Counted from the stretch's first letter, positions 14,940 to 24,162 are shown. The stretch is 64,000 bases of DNA from Zoogloea sp041904905 (GCF_041904905.1 NZ_JAYRMI010000010.1:1-64000); one strand, 5' to 3'. A program made the numbers and translations. The notes: generated by a model not told the origin, from the letters alone.

Positions 14940-17465
14940 ATGACAAGCCCACTCCTCGCCCATTACACGTACCGCCCCGACGTATACGACGAACTGCGCG
15001 GCGAGGACGGGGTGCGCCCGCACTGGCAGCAGTTCATCGACCACCTGGACGAATCCGGCAGCGACGTGCTCAAGGCCCGCGCGGCCCAGCTCGAACGGGG
15101 CATCCAGCAGAACGGCGTCACCTACAACGTCTATGCCGACCCGCGCGGGGTGAGCCGCCCGTGGTCCCTCGACCTGCTGCCCCTGATCCTGCCCGCCGAC
15201 GAATGGCGCGGCATCGCCACCGCCATCGGCCAGCGCGCGCGCCTGCTCAACACCCTGCTGGGCGACCTCTACGGCCCCCAGACCACCCTCGCCAAGGGCC
15301 TGCTGCCGCCCGAGCTGGTGTTCGGCCAGAAGCGCTTCCTGTGGCCGTGCCAGGGCATCAAGCCGGTGGGCGGCAACTACCTCCACCTCTACGCCGCCGA
15401 TCTGGCCCGCTCCCCCGACGGCCGCTGGTGGGTGATCGCCGACCGCACCCAGGCCCCGTCCGGCGCCGGCTACGCGCTGGAGAACCGCCTGCTGGTGTCC
15501 CGCGCGTTTCCCGACCTGTTCCGCGACATGCAGGTGCAGACCCTCGCGCGCTTCTTCCGCAGCCTGCAGAGCACCCTCGCCAGCCAGGCCCCCACCGACG
15601 GCGAACCGCCGCTCACGGTGCTGCTCACCCCGGGGCCGTTCAACGAAACCTATTTCGAGCACGTCTACCTCGCCCGCTACCTGGGCTTCCCGCTGGTCGA
15701 GGGCCAGGATCTCACGGTGCGCAACGACACCGTCTACCTCAAGACCGTCTCCGGCCTGGAGCGGGTGCACGCCATCCTGCGCCGGCTGGACGACGACTTC
15801 TGCGACCCGGTCGAGCTGCGCGCCGACTCGGCCCTGGGCGTGCCCGGCCTGCTCGGCGCCGTGCGCGCCGGGCGGGTGCTGGTGGCCAACGCGCTGGGCT
15901 CGGGCCTGCTCGAATCGGCCGCCCTGCCCGGCTTCCTGCCGGGCATCTGCCGCCACCTGCTGGGCGAGGAGCTGGCCATGCCCTCCGTCGCCACCTGGTG
16001 GTGCGGCGAGGCGCCCGCCCGCAAGGAGGTCATCGCCAATCTGCGCAAGCTGGTGCTCAAATCCACCTTCCCCGGCGCCTTCAACGAGATCGTCTTCGGC
16101 GACCGGCTGGGCGAGGACCAGCTCGCCGCAGTGGCCGCCCGCATCGAATCCGACCCCTCCGCCTTCGTCGCCCAGGAACTCGTCAAGCTCTCCCGCGCCC
16201 CGGTGTGGATCGACGGCCAGCGGCGCAAGCTGCGCTCCCGGGCCATGGGCCTGCGGGTGTACGCCGCCCTCACCCCCGAGGGCTACACCGTGCTGCCCGG
16301 CGGGCTGGCGCGGGTGGCGGGCGTCGAGAACACCCGCATCCTCACCCTCCAGAAGGGCGGCAGCAGCAAGGACACCTGGGTGCGCGCCGACGGCCCGGTG
16401 TCCACCTTCAGCCTGCTCCACAGCACCATCGGCGTGGCCGACCTCATCAAGGAAACCGGCACCCTGTCGTCCCGGCTGGCCGAAAACCTGTTCTGGTTCG
16501 GCCGCTACTCCGAGCGCTGCGACGCCACCGCCCGCCTCGCCCGGCTGGCCCTGGCCCGGCTCTCCGAGGGCCGTCAGGCCCAACGCGCCGGCTCCCTCGC
16601 CGCCCTGCTCGAACTGGCCGCCGGCGCCGGGCTGATCGAACCCGAAGTGATCGACGCCCCGCTGGCCAAGGCCGAACTCGACCTCTTCCGCGCAGTGCTC
16701 GACCGTCAGGCCGAGAACGGCCTCGCCGCCAACCTGCAGCGCCTCACCTGGTGCGCCGGGCAGGCCCGCGAGCACCTGTCGCTGGATCACTGGCACGCCC
16801 TCAAGCGCCTGTCGGCCGACATCGAGACCTGCCGCAAGCGCGTCTCCGACGTGCCGGGGCTGCTCGACTTCCTCGACGAAGCCCTCACCACCTTCGTGTC
16901 CCTGTCGGGCTTTGCGATGGACAACATGACCCGCGACATGGGCTGGCGCCTGCACATCGTGGGGCGGCGCATCGAACGCCTCGACAACCTCGCCTCGCAG
17001 CTGTCCACCTTCCTGCGCGCCCACACCGAAACCGCCGCCGCCCTGCACCGCGAGCTGGCCGTGGAGGCGCTGCTGGAGCTGTGCGACTCCATCATCACCT
17101 ACCGCACCCGCTACCGCGCCCAGCCGGCCCTGCTGCCGGCCCTGCACCTGCTGTGCATGGACGAGGCCAACCCCCACGCCCTGTCCTTCCAGGTGCGGAT
17201 GCTCAGCAACTACCTGGCGCGCTTCGACGGCGAGAGCGGCGGCCTGGGCGTGGCCGGGCTCGAAAGCGCCTTCCAGGCCCTGCGGGATTTCCCCTGGCAG
17301 CAGCTCGAAGACAGCGTGGCCGACGACGTGCGCGACGCCGCCTGCCTCACCCTGGCCGGGCACTTCGACAGCCTCGCCGCGGCCGGCCGCCAGCTGTCCG
17401 ACCTGCTGGCGATGCGCTTCTTCAGCCACACCGGGCGCACCGCCCAGGCCACCTTCGCGGCGTGA
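14940..17465 (+). CDS. Circularly permuted ATP-grasp / alpha-E fusion protein
   Basis: An 841-residue protein. Roughly residues 1-490 form the circularly permuted ATP-grasp type 2 domain (DUF404/DUF407), with family-typical YNVYADPRG, RPWSLDLLP and GNALGSG-like segments. From about residue 505 (SSRLAENLFWFGRYSERCDA) to the end it is the alpha-helical alpha-E domain (DUF403). In many genomes these are two separate proteins; here they are fused. ATP-grasp enzymes of this group are predicted peptide or amide ligases. The gene lies between two transglutaminase-family genes on the same strand; the downstream gene starts 10 bp after its stop. The substrate is unknown. Confidence 0.93.
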   Translation: MTSPLLAHYTYRPDVYDELRGEDGVRPHWQQFIDHLDESGSDVLKARAAQLERGIQQNGVTYNVYADPRGVSRPWSLDLLPLILPADEWRGIATAIGQRARLLNTLLGDLYGPQTTLAKGLLPPELVFGQKRFLWPCQGIKPVGGNYLHLYAADLARSPDGRWWVIADRTQAPSGAGYALENRLLVSRAFPDLFRDMQVQTLARFFRSLQSTLASQAPTDGEPPLTVLLTPGPFNETYFEHVYLARYLGFPLVEGQDLTVRNDTVYLKTVSGLERVHAILRRLDDDFCDPVELRADSALGVPGLLGAVRAGRVLVANALGSGLLESAALPGFLPGICRHLLGEELAMPSVATWWCGEAPARKEVIANLRKLVLKSTFPGAFNEIVFGDRLGEDQLAAVAARIESDPSAFVAQELVKLSRAPVWIDGQRRKLRSRAMGLRVYAALTPEGYTVLPGGLARVAGVENTRILTLQKGGSSKDTWVRADGPVSTFSLLHSTIGVADLIKETGTLSSRLAENLFWFGRYSERCDATARLARLALARLSEGRQAQRAGSLAALLELAAGAGLIEPEVIDAPLAKAELDLFRAVLDRQAENGLAANLQRLTWCAGQAREHLSLDHWHALKRLSADIETCRKRVSDVPGLLDFLDEALTTFVSLSGFAMDNMTRDMGWRLHIVGRRIERLDNLASQLSTFLRAHTETAAALHRELAVEALLELCDSIITYRTRYRAQPALLPALHLLCMDEANPHALSFQVRMLSNYLARFDGESGGLGVAGLESAFQALRDFPWQQLEDSVADDVRDAACLTLAGHFDSLAAAGRQLSDLLAMRFFSHTGRTAQATFAA

Positions 17466-17475
17466 CGAGGCCCCC

Positions 17476-18408
17476 ATGACCCGAAGCACCGACTACATCG
17501 TCATCCACGAGACCGAGTACCCGCCCTGCGGCGTGCCGGTGTCGCTGGCCCAACACCTGCTGCACCTGATCCCCCGCGACCTGCCCTGGCAGACCCGCCG
17601 CTCGGGCGAGATCGTCATCGACCCCGACCTGTCGCGCCTCATCGAAGGCGAGGACGTGTTCGGCAACCCGGTGGCCTGGCTGTCCCTCGACACCCCCCAC
17701 GACGGCCTGCTGGTGCGCGCCGAAAGCCACGTCACGGTGATCGGCCGCGAGCTGCCCAAGCCCGCCGGCTCGCCCCCCTGGGAAGCGGTGCGCGAGCGTT
17801 TCCGCTACCGGCCCGAGCCCTGCGAGGCCAACGTCCTCGACGCCCAGCGCTACCTCTACGCCTCGCCGCGGGTGCCCTGCGACGCCGCCCTCGCCGACTT
17901 CGCCCGCCAGGCCTTCAAGCCCGGCGTGCCCGTGCTGGCCGGCGCCCAGGCGCTGATGGACCTGATCTACAAGACCTTCACCTTCGACGCCAAGGCCACC
18001 GAAGTGGGCACCCCGGTGCACGAGGTGCTCACCCGCAAGCGCGGCGTGTGCCAGGATTTTGCCCACCTGATGATCGCCGCGCTGCGCTCCATCGGCCTGC
18101 CGGCGCGCTACATGTCGGGCTATCTGCTCACCGACCCGCCGCCGGGCAAGCCGCGCCTCGTCGGCGCCGACGCCTCCCACGCCTGGGTGGCGGTGTGGTG
18201 CCCCGAGAACGACTGGGTGGAATACGACCCCACCAACGGCATCCAGCCCGACCTGCGCCACGTCACCCTGGGCTGGGGGCGCGACTTCCAGGATGTGTCG
18301 CCCCTGCGCGGCGTCATCCTCGGCGGCCTCGCCCAGGCGCCGGAGGTGCGCGTCACGGTGATGCCCGAAGCCGAATGGCTGGCCCGCCAGAGCGCCGGGA
18401 AGAAGTAG
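17476..18408 (+). CDS. Transglutaminase-family protease-like protein
   Basis: A 310-residue protein with an N-terminal beta-rich transglutaminase N domain and a C-terminal transglutaminase core. The catalytic triad is intact: C192 in RGVCQDFAHL, H235 in ASHAWVAVW and D251 in EYDPTNG. Such bacterial proteins are usually peptidases or amidotransferases. The gene starts 10 bp after the ATP-grasp/alpha-E gene and is presumably translated from the same mRNA. It probably acts on the product of that cluster, which is inference. The gene is convergent with the histidine kinase gene: their stop codons are adjacent with no room for a terminator. Confidence 0.92.
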   Translation: MTRSTDYIVIHETEYPPCGVPVSLAQHLLHLIPRDLPWQTRRSGEIVIDPDLSRLIEGEDVFGNPVAWLSLDTPHDGLLVRAESHVTVIGRELPKPAGSPPWEAVRERFRYRPEPCEANVLDAQRYLYASPRVPCDAALADFARQAFKPGVPVLAGAQALMDLIYKTFTFDAKATEVGTPVHEVLTRKRGVCQDFAHLMIAALRSIGLPARYMSGYLLTDPPPGKPRLVGADASHAWVAVWCPENDWVEYDPTNGIQPDLRHVTLGWGRDFQDVSPLRGVILGGLAQAPEVRVTVMPEAEWLARQSAGKK

Positions 18409-18409
18409 C

Positions 18410-19771
18410 TCAGGCCGTCAGCGGCAGGCGGACATCCACCCGCAGGCCACCCAGCAGGCTCCCCCTGCCGAAGCCGATCGCCCCGCCGTACTGGGCCACG
18501 ATGTCGCTGGCGATTGCCAGCCCCAGCCCGTGACCGGGGCGGGCTTCGTCGGTGCGCAGGCCGGGTGCCCCCAACCGAGCCAGCACCTCGGCGGGCACGC
18601 CGGGGCCGTCGTCCTCCACGCTGAAGGCCAGCACGCTGCCGGCGGTGTCCGGCGCCACCGTCACCCGCACCCGCGCGCGCGCCCACTTGAAGGCGTTGTC
18701 GAGCAGGTTGCCGAACAGCTCCAGCATGTCCTCCCGATCCGCTGCAAAGCCCTGCGCCGGCGCGTCGATCTCCACCGCAATGCGGCCCTCGCCGTGCAGG
18801 CGCCCGAGCACGTCCGCCAGCAGCCGGAGCTGGGCCCGGGCGTCGAAGTGGGCGCCGGTCGAGCCGCCTCCGGCCAGCCGCGCCCGCCGCAGCTCCCGCT
18901 CGATGGTGCCGCCCATGGCGTCGAGCTGCACGCGCATGGTCCGGGCCAGCTCGGCGTCGCCCTGCACCTCAACCCGATCGACCTGCTGGGCGAGCACGGC
19001 GAGGGGCGTCTTGAGGGCGTGGGAGAGGTTAGCTACCGCGTGACGGATACGCCCAAGGCGCTGGCTGTGGTGGCGGGCAAAGCGACGCACAGCGTCGAGC
19101 ATGGGCTGGACTTCGGCCGGGGCGGTGGCATCGAGTTCGGCCGACTCGCCGCACTCCAGCCGCCGACACGCCGCCACCGCGGCGTCCAGCGGCGCCAGCC
19201 CCTTGAGCAGCAGGCGGCGCTGGAGGATCAGCAGCAGGCTCAGGGCCAGCGCCAGCACGGCTAGGGTCTTGAGGCGAAAATCGGCAATGGCTGCGTCCAG
19301 CGCCGCCAGGTCCTCGGCTACGGTGACGGTCACCGGCGCGTCGCCGCCCAGCCCGGGAAAGCGCTTGCTCACCACCAACAGCGCCTGCCCGGCAGGGCCG
19401 TCGGCACGGCGGACGGTGCCGGGCGCAGCCGCTGCGTCGGCCAGCGGGATGGCCTCGTCCCACATGGAGCGGGAGCGGATCTGCTGCCCGCCCCGCTCGA
19501 TCAGGAAGTAATGCCCGGACAAGGGCAGCTCGTACACCGGCCCGGCGCTGGCCAGCCGGGTGGGGTCGAGGCCGCCGGCGTCTGGCCCGGCCACGGCCAG
19601 GGCGTCCGCCAGCCGCACGTAGATCAGGTCGGCGTCGTGACCGAGGCGGCCGGCCACGTGGCGCTCCACCAGCCGCCGCGGAAAATCCTGCAGGCCCACG
19701 GCCAGCAGCACCCCGGCGGCGATCAGCACCAGGGCCAGGGTGAGGGAGAGCCGGCGGCGCAGGGAGATCAT
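18410..19771 (-). CDS. Two-component sensor histidine kinase (QseC/PmrB-like)
   Basis: A 453-residue membrane sensor kinase. Two membrane segments (about residues 7-27 and 165-185) flank a periplasmic sensor region of about 135 residues, followed by a HAMP-like linker. The H-box NLSHALKTPLAVL carries the phosphorylated histidine, and the ATPase domain has N-box LLDNAFKWA, G1 DDGPG and G2 GHGLGLAI. It lies 13 bp downstream of its response regulator gene, at the end of the PepSY-regulator-kinase unit. The signal is unknown; the upstream redox genes suggest a link to respiratory or heme status (inference). Confidence 0.92.
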   Translation of the reverse strand: MISLRRRLSLTLALVLIAAGVLLAVGLQDFPRRLVERHVAGRLGHDADLIYVRLADALAVAGPDAGGLDPTRLASAGPVYELPLSGHYFLIERGGQQIRSRSMWDEAIPLADAAAAPGTVRRADGPAGQALLVVSKRFPGLGGDAPVTVTVAEDLAALDAAIADFRLKTLAVLALALSLLLILQRRLLLKGLAPLDAAVAACRRLECGESAELDATAPAEVQPMLDAVRRFARHHSQRLGRIRHAVANLSHALKTPLAVLAQQVDRVEVQGDAELARTMRVQLDAMGGTIERELRRARLAGGGSTGAHFDARAQLRLLADVLGRLHGEGRIAVEIDAPAQGFAADREDMLELFGNLLDNAFKWARARVRVTVAPDTAGSVLAFSVEDDGPGVPAEVLARLGAPGLRTDEARPGHGLGLAIASDIVAQYGGAIGFGRGSLLGGLRVDVRLPLTA

Positions 19772-19784
19772 CGGCGGGCGGGCT

Positions 19785-20450
19785 TCAGGGCTGGCTGCGG
19801 AAGAGGTAGCCCTGCCCGCGCCGGGTTTCGATACGGGCGTTGCCCAGCAGGGCGCGCAGACGGCACACGTACACCTCGATCACGTTGCTGTCGCGCTCGC
19901 CGTCGTAGTCGTATACGTGCTCGGCCAGGTGGGTTTTGGAGAGCACCGCGTCCGGGTGACGCATGAAGTAGCGCAGCAGACGGAACTCGGTGGCGGTAAG
20001 CGTCGTCTGCCGGCCGTCTCCATCCACCAGGCACTGACTGCCCTCGTCGAGCCGCCAGGGGCCCACCTGGAGCTGAGGGGCCTGCACCGGGGCGGCGCGC
20101 CGCAGCAGGGCCTGGATGCGGGCGATCAGCTCCTCGATGTGGAAAGGCTTGCCCAGGTAGTCGTCGGCGCCGGCCTGCAGCCCCTCGACCCGCTCGGCCC
20201 AGCCGTCCCGGGCGGTGAGGATGAGCACCGGCAGCTGCTTGCCGGCGGCGCGCCATTCCCGCAGCACCGCGAGCCCCGGCTTGCCTGGCAGGCCCAGATC
20301 GAGGATCGCCGCATCGTAGGGTTCGGTGGCGCCCAGGTGGGCCCCGTCGATGCCGTTTACGGCCAGATCCACCGCGTAGCCCAGCCCGGCAAAGCGGGCG
20401 AGCAGGCTCTGGCCAAGGCTGGCCTCGTCCTCCACGATGAGCAGCCGCAC
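19785..20450 (-). CDS. OmpR-family response regulator
   Basis: A 221-residue response regulator with an N-terminal receiver domain (acidic pocket E7/D8, phospho-acceptor D51 in LDLGLPG, conserved K101 in GKPFH) and a C-terminal OmpR-type winged-helix domain ending VYVCRLRALLGNARIETRRGQGYLF. It resembles QseB/PmrA/TctD regulators. It is 3 bp after the PepSY gene and 13 bp before the kinase gene, so all three are cotranscribed. Candidate binding sites with two direct repeats 11 bp apart are present at 21419-21435 and 24163-24179, upstream of the linked cytochrome genes. Confidence 0.93.
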   Translation of the reverse strand: MRLLIVEDEASLGQSLLARFAGLGYAVDLAVNGIDGAHLGATEPYDAAILDLGLPGKPGLAVLREWRAAGKQLPVLILTARDGWAERVEGLQAGADDYLGKPFHIEELIARIQALLRRAAPVQAPQLQVGPWRLDEGSQCLVDGDGRQTTLTATEFRLLRYFMRHPDAVLSKTHLAEHVYDYDGERDSNVIEVYVCRLRALLGNARIETRRGQGYLFRSQP

Positions 20451-20453
20451 GGC

Positions 20454-20762
20454 TTACTTCTCCTTGCGACTCAGCAGCGCGCCGGTGGCGGCGTCGAGTT
20501 CGAGCTTGTGGAGCTTGTTGGCGCTATCGATCAGCTTGAGTTCGTAGATCATCCGGCCGGCCTCGCGCTCCAGCTCGAGCCCCACGAGCTGGCCGGGCTG
20601 GATCTTGCGGGCGCGCACGATGATGTCTTCAGCCGGGAGGATCTTGCCGCTCTCGCGCAGCTTGCGGACGTCCTCGGCCCGGGCCGGGTCACCGGCCCGG
20701 GCGGCGAGGGATACGCTGGCGGCGGCCACTGCGGCCGCCAGGCCGAGGGACAGGAACTTCAT
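20454..20762 (-). CDS. PepSY-domain periplasmic protein
   Basis: A 102-residue secreted protein with a signal peptide (FLSLGLAAAVAAASVSLAARA) and one PepSY-like domain (LVGLELEREAGRMIYELKLID with C-terminal ATGALLSRKEK). PepSY proteins are often encoded beside two-component systems and b-type cytochromes and may inhibit proteases or modulate sensors; their exact role here is unknown. It is 48 bp downstream of the cytochrome b561 gene and 3 bp upstream of the response regulator gene. Confidence 0.85.
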   Translation of the reverse strand: MKFLSLGLAAAVAAASVSLAARAGDPARAEDVRKLRESGKILPAEDIIVRARKIQPGQLVGLELEREAGRMIYELKLIDSANKLHKLELDAATGALLSRKEK

Positions 20763-20810
20763 CGGGGGACTCCTTGCGAGGCAGGCTGGTGGGGGTGAGG
20801 CGCGGGGACG

Positions 20811-21350
20811 TCAGCGCACCTTGCGCCGCTTGACGCCGGTAATCATGGCACCGATCAGGTTGGTGCCCTCCAGCCAGCCCATGACCAGGGCCGCGGCGGC
20901 ATGCAGGCCAGCCAGCCCCAGCAGCCCGGAGGCGAGGGCCTCGTGCACCTCCTCCAGGGCCTCGCTGTCCCCGAGCGACTCGGTCGTCTGGAGGTGGCCG
21001 GTGAGCCCCAGCAGCAGCACGCAGGTCATCAGCGCCAGCATCATCGCCGCGCCGGCAGGGTTGTGGCCCACGTAGGGCGTCTCGCGGCCGGCGAGCAGGT
21101 TGGCAAAGTGCCGGCGCAGCCGGGCGGGGGTAGGGAAGAAATCCGCGAAGCGCGCGTACCGGGTGCCGACGAAGCCCCACAGGATGCGCGCCCCCACCAG
21201 CCCGCTGGCGGCGTAGCCCAGGGCCCGGTGGAGCGCCTCGCCCTCCTCCACGACAAAGTTGAGGAGCACGCAGCCCACCAGGCTCCAGTGGAAGAAGCGG
21301 ACAAACGGATCCCACACGCGGACGGGCTGGGTGGCTGGCAGCGATTTCAT
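20811..21350 (-). CDS. Cytochrome b561-family membrane protein
   Basis: A 179-residue integral membrane protein with four hydrophobic segments. The histidine pattern (VRFFHWSLVG, LHRALGYAASG, EVHEALASGLLGLAGLHAAA) fits di-heme b-type cytochromes of the b561/Ni-Fe-hydrogenase type, which pass electrons between quinol and periplasmic c-type carriers. ATG 21350 is preceded by CAGGAG; upstream in-frame codons lie in the intergenic region. A direct-repeat box sits about 70 bp upstream. Such genes often neighbour PepSY and a two-component pair, as here. Confidence 0.87.
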   Translation of the reverse strand: MKSLPATQPVRVWDPFVRFFHWSLVGCVLLNFVVEEGEALHRALGYAASGLVGARILWGFVGTRYARFADFFPTPARLRRHFANLLAGRETPYVGHNPAGAAMMLALMTCVLLLGLTGHLQTTESLGDSEALEEVHEALASGLLGLAGLHAAAALVMGWLEGTNLIGAMITGVKRRKVR

Positions 21351-21418
21351 GGGTGAAACTCCTGAGCTTGATCGTCGCGCCGGATGGCAACGCCAGAAAC
21401 AGTGTGGCACCCGGCCCA

Positions 21419-21435
21419 TGAACGCACGCTGAACG
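21419..21435. promoter_or_regulatory. Direct-repeat box, candidate response-regulator site
   Basis: TGAACG-N5-TGAACG, two identical hexamers spaced 11 bp centre to centre, lies in the 99-bp gap upstream of the cytochrome b561 gene, about 69 bp before its start. OmpR/PhoB-type regulators bind tandem half-sites with this helical spacing. A similar box occurs upstream of the cytochrome c gene. This is a candidate site for the locally encoded regulator. Confidence 0.45.
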
Positions 21436-21449
21436 GCGCCGGGGCGGGG

Positions 21450-22856
21450 TCAGCCGAAGCTGTCGCCCATCAGGGTGTTGAACCAGGTGCCCATCTGGCG
21501 GAAGTTGCCGTTGCTGACCGAGGCCGCCTCGATGGCGGTGGCCCCCACCGGGTTGCCGCCGTTGGCGGCCAGCACCATCTTCCGGCCGGCGCTGTCGTAC
21601 TGGTAAACCGCGGTGAGCCACGAGGCGGTGGTGGCGGTAATCGGCGAGTAGCAGGCCGAGTTGGCCACCGGCGCCGGGTCGGGCTGCTGGCCGGCGAGGA
21701 GGCGGATGATCGCGTCGGCGCAGATTTTGGCCTCCTGGTTGGCCACGTGGCCGGCCTTGGGCATGCCGCAGCTGGCGGCGTCGCCGATCACGTGGATGCC
21801 AGCCACCGCAGTGAATTGGTAGCTCAGCACATCCACCACGCACCAGCGCCCGTCGGCGCTGTTGTTGAGCCCGGCAGCGGCGAGCCAGCCACCCGCCCCC
21901 GAGCCGCTGGCCCGGTGGGGCGGAATCGGGCTGACCGCCTGGGCGTCGATCGTGCGGGGCGTGCCGACCGCGTCCACGTAGCTCACCCGGCGGGTCAGCG
22001 GGTCGATGGCGATGCCGGTGACGCCCGCCTCATAGCCGATGACGCCGGCGTGGGTGACGCCGAACGCATGGGTGAAGGTCTCGCGCTCGGCCTGGATGGT
22101 GGCGTTCTCATCGAGCACCACCACCCGCGAGCCGGCGCCCCGGTAGGTCTTGAGATAATCCGCCACCAGACAGGCCCGCTCGTAGGGCCCGGGCGGACAG
22201 CGGTAGGGCGCCTTGGGGATGGTCATCACGAAGGTGCCGTCCTGCATGGCGGCGAGCTGGCTGGCCAGGAGCGCGGTCTGGGGGCCGGCCTGCCAGGCGT
22301 GGGGCGTGCGGCTGGCGTAGTCGGCCTGGGTGAGGCCGTAGGCGTCGGAGAACTCGACGCCCGGGGCGAGGATCAGCCGGTCGTAGGCAAGGCGGCTGCC
22401 GTCCGACAGGGTGAGGCTGCGGGCGGCGCTGTCGATGGCGGTGAGGCGGGCAGCCTTCACCGTCACCCCATACTTGGCGGCGAGGTTGTCGTAGGTGTAG
22501 CCGAGGGAGGCGATGCTGCGGCTGCCGTTCAGCACCAGGTTGCTCATGATGTTGGAGGTGTACCGGGCGTTCGGCTCGACCAGCGTGACCTGCAGGCCAC
22601 TGCCGCCCCACAGGCGCAGGTACTTGGCCGCGGTGGCGCCGGCCATGCCGCCGCCCACCACCACCACCCGGGCCACGAGGCCGGTGCTGGCGAGGGTGAA
22701 ACTGGTGTTGGCGCTGTCCTCGAAGTGTTCGTCGTTGTCGTCGCTGTCGGAATCGGCGTGGGCAAAGTGGGCGAGGCCACCGATGGCGCCGCTGCCAAGG
22801 GCGGCCCCCGCAAGCAGCAGCAGGCGACGCCGGGAGGGATTGATGGCTTTGGTCAT
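21450..22856 (-). CDS. fccB: Flavocytochrome c sulfide dehydrogenase flavoprotein subunit
   Basis: A 468-residue FAD-dependent oxidoreductase exported by the Tat pathway (twin-arginine signal SRRRLLLLAG at residues 8-17). The FAD-binding motif VVVVGGGMAGATAAKYLRLW follows. Two conserved cysteines fit the redox disulfide of FccB/SoxF: one in YRCPPGPYERA and one in DAASCGMPKAGH. The C-terminal region matches the FCSD flavin-binding domain. FccB oxidises sulfide to sulfur in the periplasm and transfers electrons to a c-type cytochrome; here the 15-bp-upstream gene encodes a lipoprotein cytochrome c that is the likely partner. The actual substrate could differ, since FccB-like proteins occur in non-sulfur oxidisers. 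Confidence 0.88.
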   Translation of the reverse strand: MTKAINPSRRRLLLLAGAALGSGAIGGLAHFAHADSDSDDNDEHFEDSANTSFTLASTGLVARVVVVGGGMAGATAAKYLRLWGGSGLQVTLVEPNARYTSNIMSNLVLNGSRSIASLGYTYDNLAAKYGVTVKAARLTAIDSAARSLTLSDGSRLAYDRLILAPGVEFSDAYGLTQADYASRTPHAWQAGPQTALLASQLAAMQDGTFVMTIPKAPYRCPPGPYERACLVADYLKTYRGAGSRVVVLDENATIQAERETFTHAFGVTHAGVIGYEAGVTGIAIDPLTRRVSYVDAVGTPRTIDAQAVSPIPPHRASGSGAGGWLAAAGLNNSADGRWCVVDVLSYQFTAVAGIHVIGDAASCGMPKAGHVANQEAKICADAIIRLLAGQQPDPAPVANSACYSPITATTASWLTAVYQYDSAGRKMVLAANGGNPVGATAIEAASVSNGNFRQMGTWFNTLMGDSFG

Positions 22857-22871
22857 GGGGGTCTCCGGTGC

Positions 22872-24080
22872 TTACTGCTTGAGGTAGGCGACGATCGCGT
22901 CGAGCTGGGCGCTGGTGTAGCCCTGGGCGTGGGCGGCCATGATGTCGCCGCGGGCGGGCTTGCCCAGGTAGTCCTTGACCTCGGCGGCCTCCGAACCGCG
23001 GATCCGGTCGAAACCGCCCACGCCGCCGGTGCCGTGGCACTGGAAGCAGTTGGACGCCAGCAGGCGCCCGGCGGTACTGGCCGGCTGGCTGACGGTGGCG
23101 GTGCCGCCGGAGCGGCGGGTCAGGGTGTTGATCGCGTCGTGCTTGCCGGCGCTGCTGGCGATCTGGGTGTAGACGCTGAGCCGGTTGCGCTCGTCCAGCC
23201 GGGCGGCGGCGCGGGCGAGGCCGTAGTCGCGGCTGCCCTCCATCTCGCTGCGCAGCTGGTCCATGGCCTTCATCACCGCCCTGGCGCTGGTCTGCCCGCC
23301 GGGGCTTCGCAGCGCGGCATCCACCGCGGATTCGACCGCGTCGGCCAGGGCCTTGGCCGACGCGCTCTCGCTGGCGCTCACCCGCGCAACCAGCTCGCCT
23401 ACCGTGGCGGAGCCGCGCTGGGCCACCACCACGTCGGCGAGGGCGCGGAGCATGCGCTCCTGGGCCGCGTGGGCCGTCTCGGCGCTGCCGGCGTTGGCGC
23501 TGGCAAGCAACTGCACCGCCCGCTGCAGGGCGAGCTGGCGGGTGTACAGGGCCGGCTGGCTGGCGAGCACGGCCAGCGGATCGGTGCTCAGGTCGGCCAC
23601 GTTCAATCCGAGCGCCGCCGCCACCCGGGCGCGGGCGGCGTCCAGGGTGAGCCCCTGGGCCACCAGGGCATCGACGAGGCTGGTCAGGGGCGAGACGAGC
23701 TGGCCGGTGGCGGCGCCGTCCGCCCGGGTGCTCAGGCGGCCGGCGAAGGCGTAGCCGGTGTCGGTGTCGATACCGCCGCTGACGATCACCCGCAGGCCGG
23801 CAACCGGCACGGACAGGGTTGCGTAATCCAGGCGATAGCGGCCGACATCGTCGGTGGTCGCGGTGGGCTCTCCGGCGTCGGCCAGGCCGTTGCCGTTCAC
23901 ATCCAGAAAGACGGTGGCGCCTTTCAGATAGCCGTCGACGGCGGAGCCGGACAGACTGCTCGAGGCCGGCGCGGCGGTACCGGACCCGCCGCCACCGCCG
24001 CAGGCCGTCAAGGCCGCGGCAAGTGCGCTGGCCACGATCCCCGCCCACGGAAGCCGGGCGAACGAAGGACACATCTGCAT
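22872..24080 (-). CDS. Large lipoprotein with C-terminal cytochrome c domain
   Basis: A 402-residue lipoprotein (lipobox LTAC, C27). Residues about 40-110 look like a calcium-binding or SdrD/EF-hand-like beta domain (FLDVNGNGLADAGEP). A long alpha-helical Ala-rich middle follows, and the C terminus is a class I cytochrome c with CFQCH near residue 345 and an axial Met candidate in GDIMAAHAQG. It begins the operon and is followed 15 bp later by fccB, so it probably replaces the usual small FccA cytochrome. This architecture is unusual for an FccA partner. ATG 24080 follows GGGGAG; longer forms lack a signal peptide. Confidence 0.85.
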   Translation of the reverse strand: MQMCPSFARLPWAGIVASALAAALTACGGGGGSGTAAPASSSLSGSAVDGYLKGATVFLDVNGNGLADAGEPTATTDDVGRYRLDYATLSVPVAGLRVIVSGGIDTDTGYAFAGRLSTRADGAATGQLVSPLTSLVDALVAQGLTLDAARARVAAALGLNVADLSTDPLAVLASQPALYTRQLALQRAVQLLASANAGSAETAHAAQERMLRALADVVVAQRGSATVGELVARVSASESASAKALADAVESAVDAALRSPGGQTSARAVMKAMDQLRSEMEGSRDYGLARAAARLDERNRLSVYTQIASSAGKHDAINTLTRRSGGTATVSQPASTAGRLLASNCFQCHGTGGVGGFDRIRGSEAAEVKDYLGKPARGDIMAAHAQGYTSAQLDAIVAYLKQ

Positions 24081-24162
24081 GGAGACTCCCCTTGTGCTGG
24101 TTGGTGCTGTGGGTTGAATGCTCCCCTGAAGAGAAGCCATGCGGCGATTATGGGCATCGGGG

